Origin: Streptococcus mitis
Lineage (GTDB): Bacteria; Bacillota; Bacilli; Lactobacillales; Streptococcaceae
Assembly (NCBI RefSeq): GCF_946190275.1
Contig: NZ_CAMHZQ010000008.1
Location: 1-64,000, forward strand
Length of the DNA: 64,000 nucleotides
Direction of reading: 5' to 3'
Each line of letters begins with the position of its first letter. Position 1 is the first letter of the stretch. The translations under genes and the position numbers were made by a program. The notes below the pieces were generated by a model that worked only from the letters and a program-made list of their open reading frames with translations, was not told where the DNA came from and ran no database searches. Of the stretch, positions 37,890-48,373 are shown in pieces.

Positions 37890-37890
37890 A

Positions 37891-38361
37891 CTATTCACCA
37901 AAGAAAAATGGTGGGGCGAATTTTTTCAGATCTTCAAAGCATTTTTGAGCAGCTTCTGCATCTTCGCAGATGACGAGACAGACATCATCGCCACAGAGGG
38001 TAGCGATAGCGTCAGGGAAGCTCAAAGCATCAATGATAGAACCAAAGGATTGAGCAAGTCCAGGAAGAGTTTTTAGTAGGACTTGGTGTTGAACCGGGCG
38101 CATCAAGACAAGGGCGTCTTCCATGTAGAGTTCGAGACGTTTTTCCCATTTTGAGATCGAACCTGTATTAAGCACGTAGTAAGAGTTATCCTCTTCGCGG
38201 ACTTTTGACAGGTTCATATTTTTGATGTCACGTGAGAGAGTTGCCTGGGTAACTTGAATGTCGTTATCAGCAAGAAGGGCTTGCAATTCAGCCTGTGTAT
38301 GAATCTTGTTTTTTGCAACAAGAGCGCGTATGAGTTGGTGTCGGTGTTCAGATTTATTCAT
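37891..38361 (-). CDS. argR: ArgR-family transcriptional regulator (first copy)
   Basis: A 156-residue arginine repressor-like protein. Winged helix N-terminus (MNKSEHRHQLIRALVAKNKIHTQAELQALLADNDIQVTQATLSRDIK) with the ArgR recognition helix QATLSRDI, and a C-terminal hexamerisation/arginine domain whose GDDVCLVICEDAEAA corresponds to the ligand loop. Streptococci carry several ArgR/AhrC paralogues that act together; another is at 60287. It lies 18 bases after pepX and is probably co-transcribed. The target operon is not in the window. Confidence 0.88.
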   Translation of the reverse strand: MNKSEHRHQLIRALVAKNKIHTQAELQALLADNDIQVTQATLSRDIKNMNLSKVREEDNSYYVLNTGSISKWEKRLELYMEDALVLMRPVQHQVLLKTLPGLAQSFGSIIDALSFPDAIATLCGDDVCLVICEDAEAAQKCFEDLKKFAPPFFFGE

Positions 38362-38379
38362 AATAATTTAACTCCTTTT

Positions 38380-40653
38380 TTAGTGAGGTATGGTAAGTGT
38401 GGACTGAGAGAGGTCGACAGTCAGGTGGTAGTCAGTATTGTCACGTATGGTGATTTCAAAGTCAGTAGTATAGAGGACTAAACGAAGAGTATCTCCTTCT
38501 TTTAACTTGTAAATAGTAGGTTGTAGTTCAAATTGCACATCCATCCATTCATCTGCAGTAATATCCTCTACTAACAGTAAATCATTTCTATTTTGTAAAT
38601 TGAGGTAACCTTTTGTCACGACTCGTTGTGCATTTGGTCTAAATGGTAATTCACAGAGATTTTCCAACATATGGTAGCGTCCGTTATCAATGGTTTTAGC
38701 ACTTAAAATAGCTGGATAAGGTTGCAGGTATTTCTTTTGACCAAGTTCCAGTAGTTGAGCAGATAAAAGCCCCTTGTTTATGCTGGATTTGATACGAAGA
38801 TTGAGTTGAGCTCGACCGTTCAAGTGAAGATCCTTGGTCACAGGAAGGTCAAGGGTAATTTGATTGACTTTCCCTTGATAGAGTTCCGTATTGAAGGTCT
38901 GGTAGGTTTTACCATAGCGCTCAAAATCCTTATCTGGGTACTGGTTTTGAATGACTTTCTCTTCTTGACCAAGTGAGAAGGTTTCAAAGTTTTCTTGCCC
39001 ACCGAAGTTATCAAGTGATAACCAAGTCTGAGGGGCTGTATTGTCCTGCCAAATGACAGTAGGAAGTTGGAAATCTGTATCTTGTCCCAGTAATTTTTTA
39101 GTCAATAAGGCATTCATGGACTCACGGAAGTCAATGGACTGCCAGTTGTTCATGTAAACATGTGCGCCATTATGGAAAAAGAGGTGCTTGTTTATATGAG
39201 CAGGCAGGGCATGGAACATCTGGTAAACATGAAGTGGTTTGACATTCCAATCCTGTGAACCGTGGGTAAAGACAACCTCTGCCTTTACTTTATCAGCATT
39301 GAGTAAATAGTTGCGGTCATGCCAAAACTGATTGTAGTCGCCGGTCTTGCGATCTAACTGCTCTTTTACTTTTTCTAAGTCAGCTTGGTGAGCCTCATTG
39401 CCACGGATATAGTCGCCAGCCAAGAGATTACGAGAGTAGGTTAGTTCAGCAAGGGAGTCAAAGTCCTCACCTGGATAACCGCCTGGGCTAGTCACCAGAC
39501 CGTTTTCACGATAATAGTTGTACCATGAAGAAATGCCAGCTTCAGCAATGATAACCTCTAAACCATCGACGCCTGTAGTCGCAAGCCCATTTGACATGGT
39601 TCCAAGATAGGAAAGTCCAGTTGTGGCTACTTTTCCATTTGACCAGTCAGCTTTGACTTGACACTGACGCGTGTGGTCGGTAAAGGCACGACAACGACCA
39701 TTAAGCCAATCAATGACATTTTTATAAGCTTCGATTTGCTGGTAGTCGCCATTAGTCATGAAACCAGTAGAGTCTTTGGTACCAACACCTGACACATAGA
39801 GATTGGCAAAACCTCGTGGGAGGAAGTAGTCGTTGAGTGTATAGCTAGAGTTGATGTGACTTAGCTTTTCCTCAGCTTCTGACACAAGCTCAGCTTGTCC
39901 TTGAGGTTGGACGAGATTGAGTTGAGGTTCCTCTAGTTCAATCTTATGAGCAAGTTTAACCTCAAGCTCGCCCTCCATCTTGTAGAGAGCTTTGTCACTG
40001 GCCTTATCATTGGTTCCTTGGTGATAAGGGCTGGCTGTCATAATAGCAGGGATTTGTCCTTCATAACGTGGACGAATAATGCTAACCTTGACTAAGTCTG
40101 GTAGCCCTTTTTGGTCAGTATCGACACGAGACTCAACGTAGACCACTTCTCGAATAACATCATGGCTAGAAAAAGTAGCCAAACTCTTGCCGTTAAAGTA
40201 GTGGTAGTCATTATCCTCTGGAATAAGACCATCACTAACAAGTTGGTCGATAAGAGTATTTCCCTTTTTGGTGCGAGTATTGAGTAACTGATAGAGATTT
40301 TCAATCAAGTCACCATATACAATAGGAAATCCAGTCTCTTTACGAAAAGCTTCACTATCTTCGAAGTCAACCAAATAAGAAAAGCCTAAAAGTTGAAAAG
40401 CAACAGTATAAAAAATATCTGCTGTCAGTTCATCTTCTGATTGAAAAAATGTTAGCAGGTCTGTTTTTTTATCAGCTGCTAGGATGGAAAGTGGATAGTT
40501 GGTGTCTTGATAAGTGAAAAAGAAACGACTTAGAAAAGACTCCAACATCTTTTTATTTGTTGACTCAGATGGAAAATCAAATCCATACTTTTTTAATTCA
40601 TATAAAATAGTATCTCTTGGAAGTGATAAATAGCTGAATTGATTAAAGCGCAT
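38380..40653 (-). CDS. pepX: Xaa-Pro dipeptidyl-peptidase PepX
   Basis: A 757-residue serine peptidase (family S15) releasing X-Pro dipeptides, used in nutrition from proline-rich salivary or milk peptides. Catalytic triad candidates: Ser in [10 protein letters not shown] (~residue 350), Asp in [13 protein letters not shown], and His in [11 protein letters not shown]. The helical N-terminal domain of lactic acid bacterial PepX and the C-terminal jelly-roll are present. No signal peptide, so cytosolic. AAGGAGG precedes the ATG. Confidence 0.96.
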   Translation of the reverse strand: MRFNQFSYLSLPRDTILYELKKYGFDFPSESTNKKMLESFLSRFFFTYQDTNYPLSILAADKKTDLLTFFQSEDELTADIFYTVAFQLLGFSYLVDFEDSEAFRKETGFPIVYGDLIENLYQLLNTRTKKGNTLIDQLVSDGLIPEDNDYHYFNGKSLATFSSHDVIREVVYVESRVDTDQKGLPDLVKVSIIRPRYEGQIPAIMTASPYHQGTNDKASDKALYKMEGELEVKLAHKIELEEPQLNLVQPQGQAELVSEAEEKLSHINSSYTLNDYFLPRGFANLYVSGVGTKDSTGFMTNGDYQQIEAYKNVIDWLNGRCRAFTDHTRQCQVKADWSNGKVATTGLSYLGTMSNGLATTGVDGLEVIIAEAGISSWYNYYRENGLVTSPGGYPGEDFDSLAELTYSRNLLAGDYIRGNEAHQADLEKVKEQLDRKTGDYNQFWHDRNYLLNADKVKAEVVFTHGSQDWNVKPLHVYQMFHALPAHINKHLFFHNGAHVYMNNWQSIDFRESMNALLTKKLLGQDTDFQLPTVIWQDNTAPQTWLSLDNFGGQENFETFSLGQEEKVIQNQYPDKDFERYGKTYQTFNTELYQGKVNQITLDLPVTKDLHLNGRAQLNLRIKSSINKGLLSAQLLELGQKKYLQPYPAILSAKTIDNGRYHMLENLCELPFRPNAQRVVTKGYLNLQNRNDLLLVEDITADEWMDVQFELQPTIYKLKEGDTLRLVLYTTDFEITIRDNTDYHLTVDLSQSTLTIPH

Positions 40654-40684
40654 AAAACCTCCTTGTAAAATAATAATTAAGGTT

Positions 40685-40693
40685 ATTATATCA
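40685..40693 (-). promoter_or_regulatory. Extended -10 promoter of pepX-argR
   Basis: On the minus strand TGATATAAT, 31 bases before the pepX ATG. Confidence 0.65.
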
Positions 40694-41000
40694 AAAAAAT
40701 AGGAGAAAGGGAATCATTAAGTGAGAAAGAAATTAATTAAAGAATAATGAATACAAATTATATGAAATAATATGTGATATTCTATAGCATTCATAAATTA
40801 AACGATATCTAACAAGAATTTTGAGTGAATTTATCTCACTTCTTTAAAAGAGATATCCATTTATTGGGATAAAAAGTTCAAAATAGTTTACAAAAACATT
40901 TCTACTGCAAATATATTTGTTATTTTTTCATCCAAAATGCCTTATTTAAAATATAAAATAGAGATAGGAGTCATTGCTTTTGTCTTTCTCTTTTTGAAAA
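40694..41000. other. AT-rich intergenic region between pepX and dnaE
   Basis: About 300 bases without a plausible gene. Two small inverted repeats are visible (AGTGA..TCACT around 40821-40838 and TATCC..GGATA around 40855-40872). No known regulatory element recognised. Confidence 0.5.
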
Positions 41001-41009
41001 TGGTATAAT
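41001..41009 (+). promoter_or_regulatory. Extended -10 promoter of dnaE
   Basis: TGGTATAAT. Predicted transcript start near 41016, which rules out the upstream GTG at 41013 as start codon. Confidence 0.7.
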
Positions 41010-41039
41010 ATAGTGAGAAGGATAGAGGAGAAGTGTAAA

Positions 41040-44000
41040 TTGATCGCACAACTAGATACAAAAACAGTCTATAGTTTTATGGAGAGCGTCATTTCGATTG
41101 AAAAGTATGTGAGAGCAGCTAAAGAATACGGCTACACTCATCTGGCTATGATGGATATTGATAATCTTTATGGTGCTTTTGACTTTATAGAGGTTACAAA
41201 AAAATATGGCATTCATCCTTTATTAGGACTTGAAATGACTGTGCTTGTAGATGACAAGGAAGTGAATCTGCGCTTTTTAGCTCTATCTAGTGTGGGCTAT
41301 CAGCAGTTGATGAAACTTTCAACAGCCAAGATGCAGGGGGAGAAAAGTTGGTCAGTTCTATCTCAGTATCTAGAGGATATTGCGGTAATTGTGCCTTATT
41401 TTGAAGAGCTTGAGTTGTTAAATCTAGGCTGTTATTACTATATAGGGGTTTACCCAGAAACACTGGCCAGCGAATTTCACCATCCTATTTTGCCATTGTA
41501 TCGGGTCAATACATTTGAAAGTAAGGATAGAGAAGTTCTTCAAGTATTAACAGCGATTAAAGAAAATATACCGCTCAGAGAAGTTCCTTTGCGCTCGCGA
41601 CAAGATGTCTTTATATCAGCAAGTTCTTTAGAGAAATTATTCCTAGAACGTTTTCCGCAAGCCTTGGACAATTTAGAAAAGCTGATTTCAGGTATTTCTT
41701 ATGATTTGGATACTAGCCTGAAACTGCCTCGTTTTAATCCAGCTAGACCAGCAGTAGAAGAGTTGAGAGAACGTGCTGAATTGGGGCTTGCTCAGAAGGG
41801 ATTGTCTGGTAAAGAATATCAAGATCGACTAGACCAAGAATTGGCTGTTATTCATGATATGGGCTTTGATGATTATTTCTTGGTCGTCTGGGATTTGCTG
41901 CGTTTTGGACGTTCGAATGGCTATTATATGGGAATGGGACGGGGTTCTGCAGTTGGTAGCTTGGTTTCCTATGCTTTAGACATTACAGGGATTGACCCAG
42001 TAGAGAAAAATCTGATTTTTGAACGTTTCCTCAATCGTGAACGCTATACCATGCCTGATATTGATATTGATATCCCAGATATTTATCGTCCAGATTTTAT
42101 CAGATATGTTGGCAATAAATATGGTAGTAAACATGCTGCACAAATCGTTACTTTTTCTACCTTTGGAGCAAAGCAGGCCTTACGAGATGTTTTAAAACGT
42201 TTTGGTGTGCCAGAGTATGAATTGTCTGCAATTACCAAGAAAATCAGTTTTCGTGACAATCTCAAGTCGGCTTATGAGGGTAACCTCCAGTTTCGTCAGC
42301 AAATCAATAGTAAGTTAGAATACCAAAAAGCCTTTGAGATTGCTTGCAAGATAGAGGGCTATCCAAGACAAACCTCTGTCCATGCAGCTGGTGTTGTAAT
42401 CAGTGACCAAGATTTGACCAACTACATCCCTCTGAAGCATGGTGATGAAATTCCACTGACTCAGTATGATGCTCATGGAGTCGAAGCAAGTGGACTTTTG
42501 AAGATGGACTTTCTGGGACTGCGAAATTTGACCTTTGTCCAGAAGATGCAAGAATTGCTTGCTAAAATAGAAGATATTCACTTGAAAATTGAAGAAATAG
42601 ATTTGGAAGACAAAGAAACGTTAGCTTTATTTGCCTCTGGTAATACAAAAGGTATCTTTCAATTTGAACAACCTGGTGCTATTCGCCTGCTAAAACGTGT
42701 TCAGCCTGTCTGTTTTGAAGATGTCGTAGCAACTACTTCCCTAAATCGACCAGGTGCTAGTGACTATATCAATAATTTTGTGGCAAGAAAACATGGGCAG
42801 GAAGAAGTGACTGTTCTGGATCCAGTACTGGAGGATATTTTGGCTCCAACTTACGGCATTATGCTCTATCAGGAGCAGGTTATGCAGGTTGCCCAGCGTT
42901 TTGCTGGATTTAGTCTTGGGAAAGCCGATATTTTGCGCCGAGCTATGGGGAAAAAGGATGCCTCTGCCATGCATGAGATGAGGGCTTCTTTTATTCAAGG
43001 TTCATTAGAAGCTGGACATACTGCGGAAAAGGCAGAGCAGGTCTTTGATGTCATGGAGAAGTTTGCAGGTTATGGTTTTAACAGATCTCACGCCTATGCC
43101 TACTCAGCCTTGGCTTTCCAGTTGGCTTATTTCAAAACACATTATCCAGCTATCTTTTATCAGGTCATGTTGAATTCTGCCAACAGTGATTACTTAATGG
43201 ATGCCTTAGAAGCAGGATTTGAAGTAGTCCCTCTGTTCATCAACACCATCCCCTATCACGATAAAATTACCAACAAGTCCATCTATCTAGGTTTAAAATC
43301 GATTAAGGGAGTCAGCAAAGATTTGGCGCTTTGGATCATTGAAAATAGACCCTATTCTAACATTGAAGATTTTGTAGCTAAATTACCTGAGAATTATCTG
43401 AAACTTCCTCTGCTAGAACCGTTGGTAAAAGTTGGTCTTTTCGATTCATTTGAAAAAAATCGTCAAAAAGTATTTAATAACTTAGCTAATCTATTTGAAT
43501 TTGTAAAAGAGTTAGGAAGTTTGTTTGGAGATACTATTTATAGTTGGCAGGAATCGGAAGATTGGACAGATCAAGAAAAATTCTATATGGAACAAGAACT
43601 TTTAGGGATAGGTGTCAGCAAACATCCCCTACAAGCTATTGCAAGTAAAGCTATTTACCCGATTACCCCAATTGGGAATTTGTCAGAAAATAGCTACGCT
43701 ATTATTTTGGTTGAAGTTCAGAAAATAAAAGTAATTCGTACCAAAAAGGGCGAAAACATGGCTTTCTTACAGGTAGATGATAGTAAGAAAAAATTGGATG
43801 TCACTCTCTTTTCAGACTTATATCGTCAGGTTGGGCAGGAAATAAAAGAGGGAGCCTTCTACTATATAAAAGGAAAAATCCAGTCACGTGATGGTCGTCT
43901 GCAAATGATTGCACAAGAAATAAGAGAAGCAGTTGCTGAACGCTTTTGGATACAGGTAAAAAATCATGAATCGGATCAAGAAATTTCACGTATTTTAGAA

Positions 44001-44141
44001 CAATTTAAAGGTCCAATCCCAGTCATCGTCAGGTATGAAGAGGAACAGAAAACAATCGTTTCTCCCCATCATTTTGTAGCTAAATCCAATGAATTAGAAG
44101 CGAAGTTGAATGAAATGGTTATGAAAACGATTTATCGCTAA
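41040..44141 (+). CDS. dnaE: DNA polymerase III subunit alpha DnaE, TTG start
   Basis: The second replicative polymerase of Firmicutes, extending RNA primers before hand-over to PolC. From TTG 41040 the product is 1033 residues, the family length, starting (M)IAQLDTKTVYSFMES; AGAGGAGAAG precedes it. An N-terminal PHP domain has degenerate metal residues (MMDIDNLYG instead of the usual TDHG). The polymerase core contains PDIDIDIPD with catalytic aspartates, then the beta-clamp region and an OB fold (~900-980). No proofreading exonuclease domain, as expected. It is followed by pfkA-pyk, a conserved neighbourhood. Confidence 0.94.
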   Translation: MIAQLDTKTVYSFMESVISIEKYVRAAKEYGYTHLAMMDIDNLYGAFDFIEVTKKYGIHPLLGLEMTVLVDDKEVNLRFLALSSVGYQQLMKLSTAKMQGEKSWSVLSQYLEDIAVIVPYFEELELLNLGCYYYIGVYPETLASEFHHPILPLYRVNTFESKDREVLQVLTAIKENIPLREVPLRSRQDVFISASSLEKLFLERFPQALDNLEKLISGISYDLDTSLKLPRFNPARPAVEELRERAELGLAQKGLSGKEYQDRLDQELAVIHDMGFDDYFLVVWDLLRFGRSNGYYMGMGRGSAVGSLVSYALDITGIDPVEKNLIFERFLNRERYTMPDIDIDIPDIYRPDFIRYVGNKYGSKHAAQIVTFSTFGAKQALRDVLKRFGVPEYELSAITKKISFRDNLKSAYEGNLQFRQQINSKLEYQKAFEIACKIEGYPRQTSVHAAGVVISDQDLTNYIPLKHGDEIPLTQYDAHGVEASGLLKMDFLGLRNLTFVQKMQELLAKIEDIHLKIEEIDLEDKETLALFASGNTKGIFQFEQPGAIRLLKRVQPVCFEDVVATTSLNRPGASDYINNFVARKHGQEEVTVLDPVLEDILAPTYGIMLYQEQVMQVAQRFAGFSLGKADILRRAMGKKDASAMHEMRASFIQGSLEAGHTAEKAEQVFDVMEKFAGYGFNRSHAYAYSALAFQLAYFKTHYPAIFYQVMLNSANSDYLMDALEAGFEVVPLFINTIPYHDKITNKSIYLGLKSIKGVSKDLALWIIENRPYSNIEDFVAKLPENYLKLPLLEPLVKVGLFDSFEKNRQKVFNNLANLFEFVKELGSLFGDTIYSWQESEDWTDQEKFYMEQELLGIGVSKHPLQAIASKAIYPITPIGNLSENSYAIILVEVQKIKVIRTKKGENMAFLQVDDSKKKLDVTLFSDLYRQVGQEIKEGAFYYIKGKIQSRDGRLQMIAQEIREAVAERFWIQVKNHESDQEISRILEQFKGPIPVIVRYEEEQKTIVSPHHFVAKSNELEAKLNEMVMKTIYR
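44121..44135 (+). promoter_or_regulatory. cre-like site upstream of pfkA
   Basis: ATGAAAACGATTTAT matches the CcpA site consensus WTGNAANCGNWNNCW except for one position. It lies in the end of dnaE, about 45 bases before the pfkA -10. Glycolytic genes are common CcpA targets. Confidence 0.35.
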
Positions 44142-44156
44142 AAATACGGAAAATAG

Positions 44157-45230
<1,074 letters not shown>

Positions 45231-45288
45231 TTTACAATTTAGTTAATAAGACCAAAAAGGTCATATATATAAAGGAGTCACAAAAATC

Positions 45289-46794
45289 ATGAACAAACGT
45301 GTAAAAATCGTTGCAACTTTGGGTCCTGCGGTAGAAATCCGTGGTGGTAAAAAATTCGGTGAGGACGGATACTGGGGTGAAAAACTTGATGTTGAAGCTT
45401 CAGCTAAAAACATTGCTAAATTGATTGAAGCTGGTGCTAACACATTCCGTTTCAATTTCTCACACGGTGACCACCAAGAACAAGGTGAGCGTATGGCAAC
45501 TGTTAAACTTGCTGAACAACTTGCAGGTAAAAAAGTTGGTTTCCTTCTTGATACAAAAGGACCAGAAATCCGTACAGAATTGTTCGAAGGTGAAGCTAAA
45601 GAGTATTCATACAAAACTGGTGAAAAAATCCGTGTTGCAACTAAACAAGGAATCAAATCAACTCGTGAAGTGATTGCATTGAACGTTGCTGGTGCTCTTG
45701 ATATCTATGATGATGTTGAAGTTGGTCGTCAAGTTTTGGTTGACGATGGTAAACTTGGTCTTCGTGTGGTTGCTAAAGATGATGCAACTCGTGAATTTGA
45801 AGTTGAAGTTGAAAACGATGGTATCATCGCTAAACAAAAAGGTGTGAACATTCCTAACACTAAAATTCCTTTCCCAGCTCTTGCTGAACGCGATAACGAC
45901 GATATCCGTTTCGGTCTTGAACAAGGTATCAACTTCATCGCTATTTCATTCGTACGTACTGCAAAAGACGTGAACGAAGTTCGTGCAATCTGTGAAGAAA
46001 CTGGAAACGGACATGTTCAATTGTTCGCTAAAATCGAAAACCAACAAGGTATCGATAACTTGGATGAAATCATCGAAGCTGCTGATGGTATCATGATCGC
46101 TCGTGGTGACATGGGTATCGAAGTACCATTCGAAATGGTTCCAGTTTACCAAAAAATGATCATCACTAAAGTCAATGCTGCAGGTAAAGTTGTTATCACT
46201 GCAACAAACATGCTTGAAACAATGACTGAAAAACCACGTGCAACTCGTTCAGAAGTATCAGACGTATTTAACGCTGTTATCGACGGAACTGACGCAACAA
46301 TGCTTTCAGGTGAGTCTGCAAACGGTAAATACCCACTTGAGTCAGTAACTACAATGGCTACAATCGATAAGAACGCTCAAACTCTTCTTAACGAATACGG
46401 ACGTTTGAACTCAGATTCATTCGAACGTAACTCTAAGACAGAAGTAATGGCTTCAGCTGTTAAAGATGCTACTAACTCAATGGACATTAAATTGGTTGTA
46501 ACTCTTACTAAGACAGGTCACACTGCACGTTTGATCTCTAAATACCGTCCAAATGCTGACATCTTGGCATTGACATTCGACGAATTGACAGAGCGTGGAT
46601 TGATGTTGAACTGGGGTGTAATCCCAATGTTGACAGATGCTCCATCTTCAACTGACGATATGTTCGAAATTGCTGAACGTAAAGCAGTTGAAGCAGGTCT
46701 TGTACAATCTGGTGACGATATCGTTATCGTAGCTGGTGTACCACTTGGAGAAGCTGTACGTACAAACACAATGCGTATCCGTACAGTACGTTAA
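45289..46794 (+). CDS. pyk: Pyruvate kinase
   Basis: Last ATP-forming step of glycolysis, activated in streptococci by fructose 1,6-bisphosphate. The 501-residue protein starts MNKRVKIVATLGPAVE, has TKGPEIRTE with cation ligands, the signature EIIEAADGIMIARGDMGIEVPFE and the C-terminal allosteric domain ending TMRIRTVR. Highly biased codons. 58 bases separate it from pfkA; AAAGGAG precedes the ATG. The small hairpin GACC-AAAAA-GGTC in that gap may stabilise or process the transcript. Confidence 0.97.
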   Translation: MNKRVKIVATLGPAVEIRGGKKFGEDGYWGEKLDVEASAKNIAKLIEAGANTFRFNFSHGDHQEQGERMATVKLAEQLAGKKVGFLLDTKGPEIRTELFEGEAKEYSYKTGEKIRVATKQGIKSTREVIALNVAGALDIYDDVEVGRQVLVDDGKLGLRVVAKDDATREFEVEVENDGIIAKQKGVNIPNTKIPFPALAERDNDDIRFGLEQGINFIAISFVRTAKDVNEVRAICEETGNGHVQLFAKIENQQGIDNLDEIIEAADGIMIARGDMGIEVPFEMVPVYQKMIITKVNAAGKVVITATNMLETMTEKPRATRSEVSDVFNAVIDGTDATMLSGESANGKYPLESVTTMATIDKNAQTLLNEYGRLNSDSFERNSKTEVMASAVKDATNSMDIKLVVTLTKTGHTARLISKYRPNADILALTFDELTERGLMLNWGVIPMLTDAPSSTDDMFEIAERKAVEAGLVQSGDDIVIVAGVPLGEAVRTNTMRIRTVR

Positions 46795-46807
46795 TTAATA
46801 GAAAAAT

Positions 46808-46852
46808 AGCCTATCGTATCAAGCTTTCTAACCTGTATGATGGGCTTTTTTG
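46808..46852 (+). terminator. Terminator of pfkA-pyk
   Basis: AGCCTATCGTA (46808-46818) pairs with TATGATGGGCT (46836-46846), with two G-T pairs, followed by T5. Loop of 17 bases. Confidence 0.75.
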
Positions 46853-46869
46853 TATATGGGGAAAGTTTT

Positions 46870-47037
46870 CTACTTGTGATTTAATGCAACTGTAGCTAAA
46901 GAGTAAATCGTTGCTTGTTCCATACTTTTTGTGATGTAAGTATAAATCTGATTGGTAGTCTTTTTATATTCATGCCCAAGCCATGACATGACATGATAGC
47001 TTTTAAAGGGATGTTGTTTTTTGAACGAAAATTTCAT
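46870..47037 (-). pseudogene. Tyrosine recombinase (integrase) C-terminal relic
   Basis: On the minus strand a 55-codon frame contains the end of a phage-type integrase: SYHVMSWLGHEYKKTTNQIY, with the conserved LGH, TT and tyrosine positions of the catalytic C-terminus, then a helix and stop. The remaining protein, with the Arg box, is missing, and the RUP-like element begins just upstream of the frame (47053). It is most likely the leftover of an integrated element. It lies between pyk and ldh, at an apparent junction of gene blocks. Confidence 0.65.
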
Positions 47038-47052
47038 AAAATGTTTAGTTCT

Positions 47053-47141
47053 TATAGTGAATTACAGCTAGAATAGTACGCCGTGGCTGCTAAAATATTT
47101 CTAGAAATTAATTTGTTCATATCTTATTTCAATCTACTATA
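47053..47141. repeat. RUP-like element
   Basis: About 89 bases bounded by TATAGT..ACTATA inverted ends; the inner ends read TATAGTGAATT and, on the complement, TATAGTAGATTGAAATAAG. This matches the termini of RUP elements (about 107 bp, mobilised by IS630-type transposase, inserting at TA). The body includes GAATAGTACGCC and TAAAATATTTCTAGAAATT. It is slightly short and could be a deleted copy. Identification is from memory of the consensus. Confidence 0.6.
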
Positions 47142-47147
47142 ATACAG

Positions 47148-47182
47148 AAAAAAACAACTCCCTGATAATTCAAGGAGTTGTC
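47148..47182 (-). terminator. Terminator of ldh
   Basis: On the minus strand CAACTCC (47180-47174) pairs with GGAGTTG (47161-47155), followed by T7. It ends the ldh transcript 11 bases after its stop codon. Confidence 0.88.
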
Positions 47183-47192
47183 TATGGCTAAA

Positions 47193-48221
<1,029 letters not shown>

Positions 48222-48229
48222 TTATTTTA

Positions 48230-48258
48230 ATTCTATCACTTTTAAAAAGCTTTGTCAC
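48230..48258 (-). promoter_or_regulatory. Promoter of ldh
   Basis: Minus strand: GTGACA (48258-48253), 17-base spacer, TAGAAT (48235-48230) preceded by TGA. Leader of about 45 bases. Confidence 0.65.
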
Positions 48259-48279
48259 GAATATGCCTTGGAGTTCTTG

Positions 48280-48294
48280 ATGTAAACGTTTTAG
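48280..48294. promoter_or_regulatory. cre-like site between ldh and gyrA
   Basis: ATGTAAACGTTTTAG fits the CcpA consensus WTGNAANCGNWNNCW at all but one position. It lies 22 bases upstream of the ldh -35, a position compatible with activation of ldh by CcpA. Confidence 0.45.
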
Positions 48295-48327
48295 CTAATT
48301 TGGATACCTGAAATATGGCGGACATTA

Positions 48328-48336
48328 TGGTATAAT
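48328..48336 (+). promoter_or_regulatory. Extended -10 promoter of gyrA-srtA
   Basis: TGGTATAAT, 37 bases before the gyrA ATG. Confidence 0.7.
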
Positions 48337-48373
48337 ATTATTAATTACTAATAGTGAAATGAGGCATTTATTA

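Noticed and set aside
41013..41039. GTG 41013 as dnaE start
   Set aside because: It lies only 4 bases after the -10, upstream of the predicted transcript start; TTG 41040 has the ribosome site and gives the family length.
48256..48263. CACGAATA as SigX box near gyrA
   Set aside because: Mismatch at the first base, no T-tract, and it overlaps the ldh -35; ldh and gyrA are not known competence genes.
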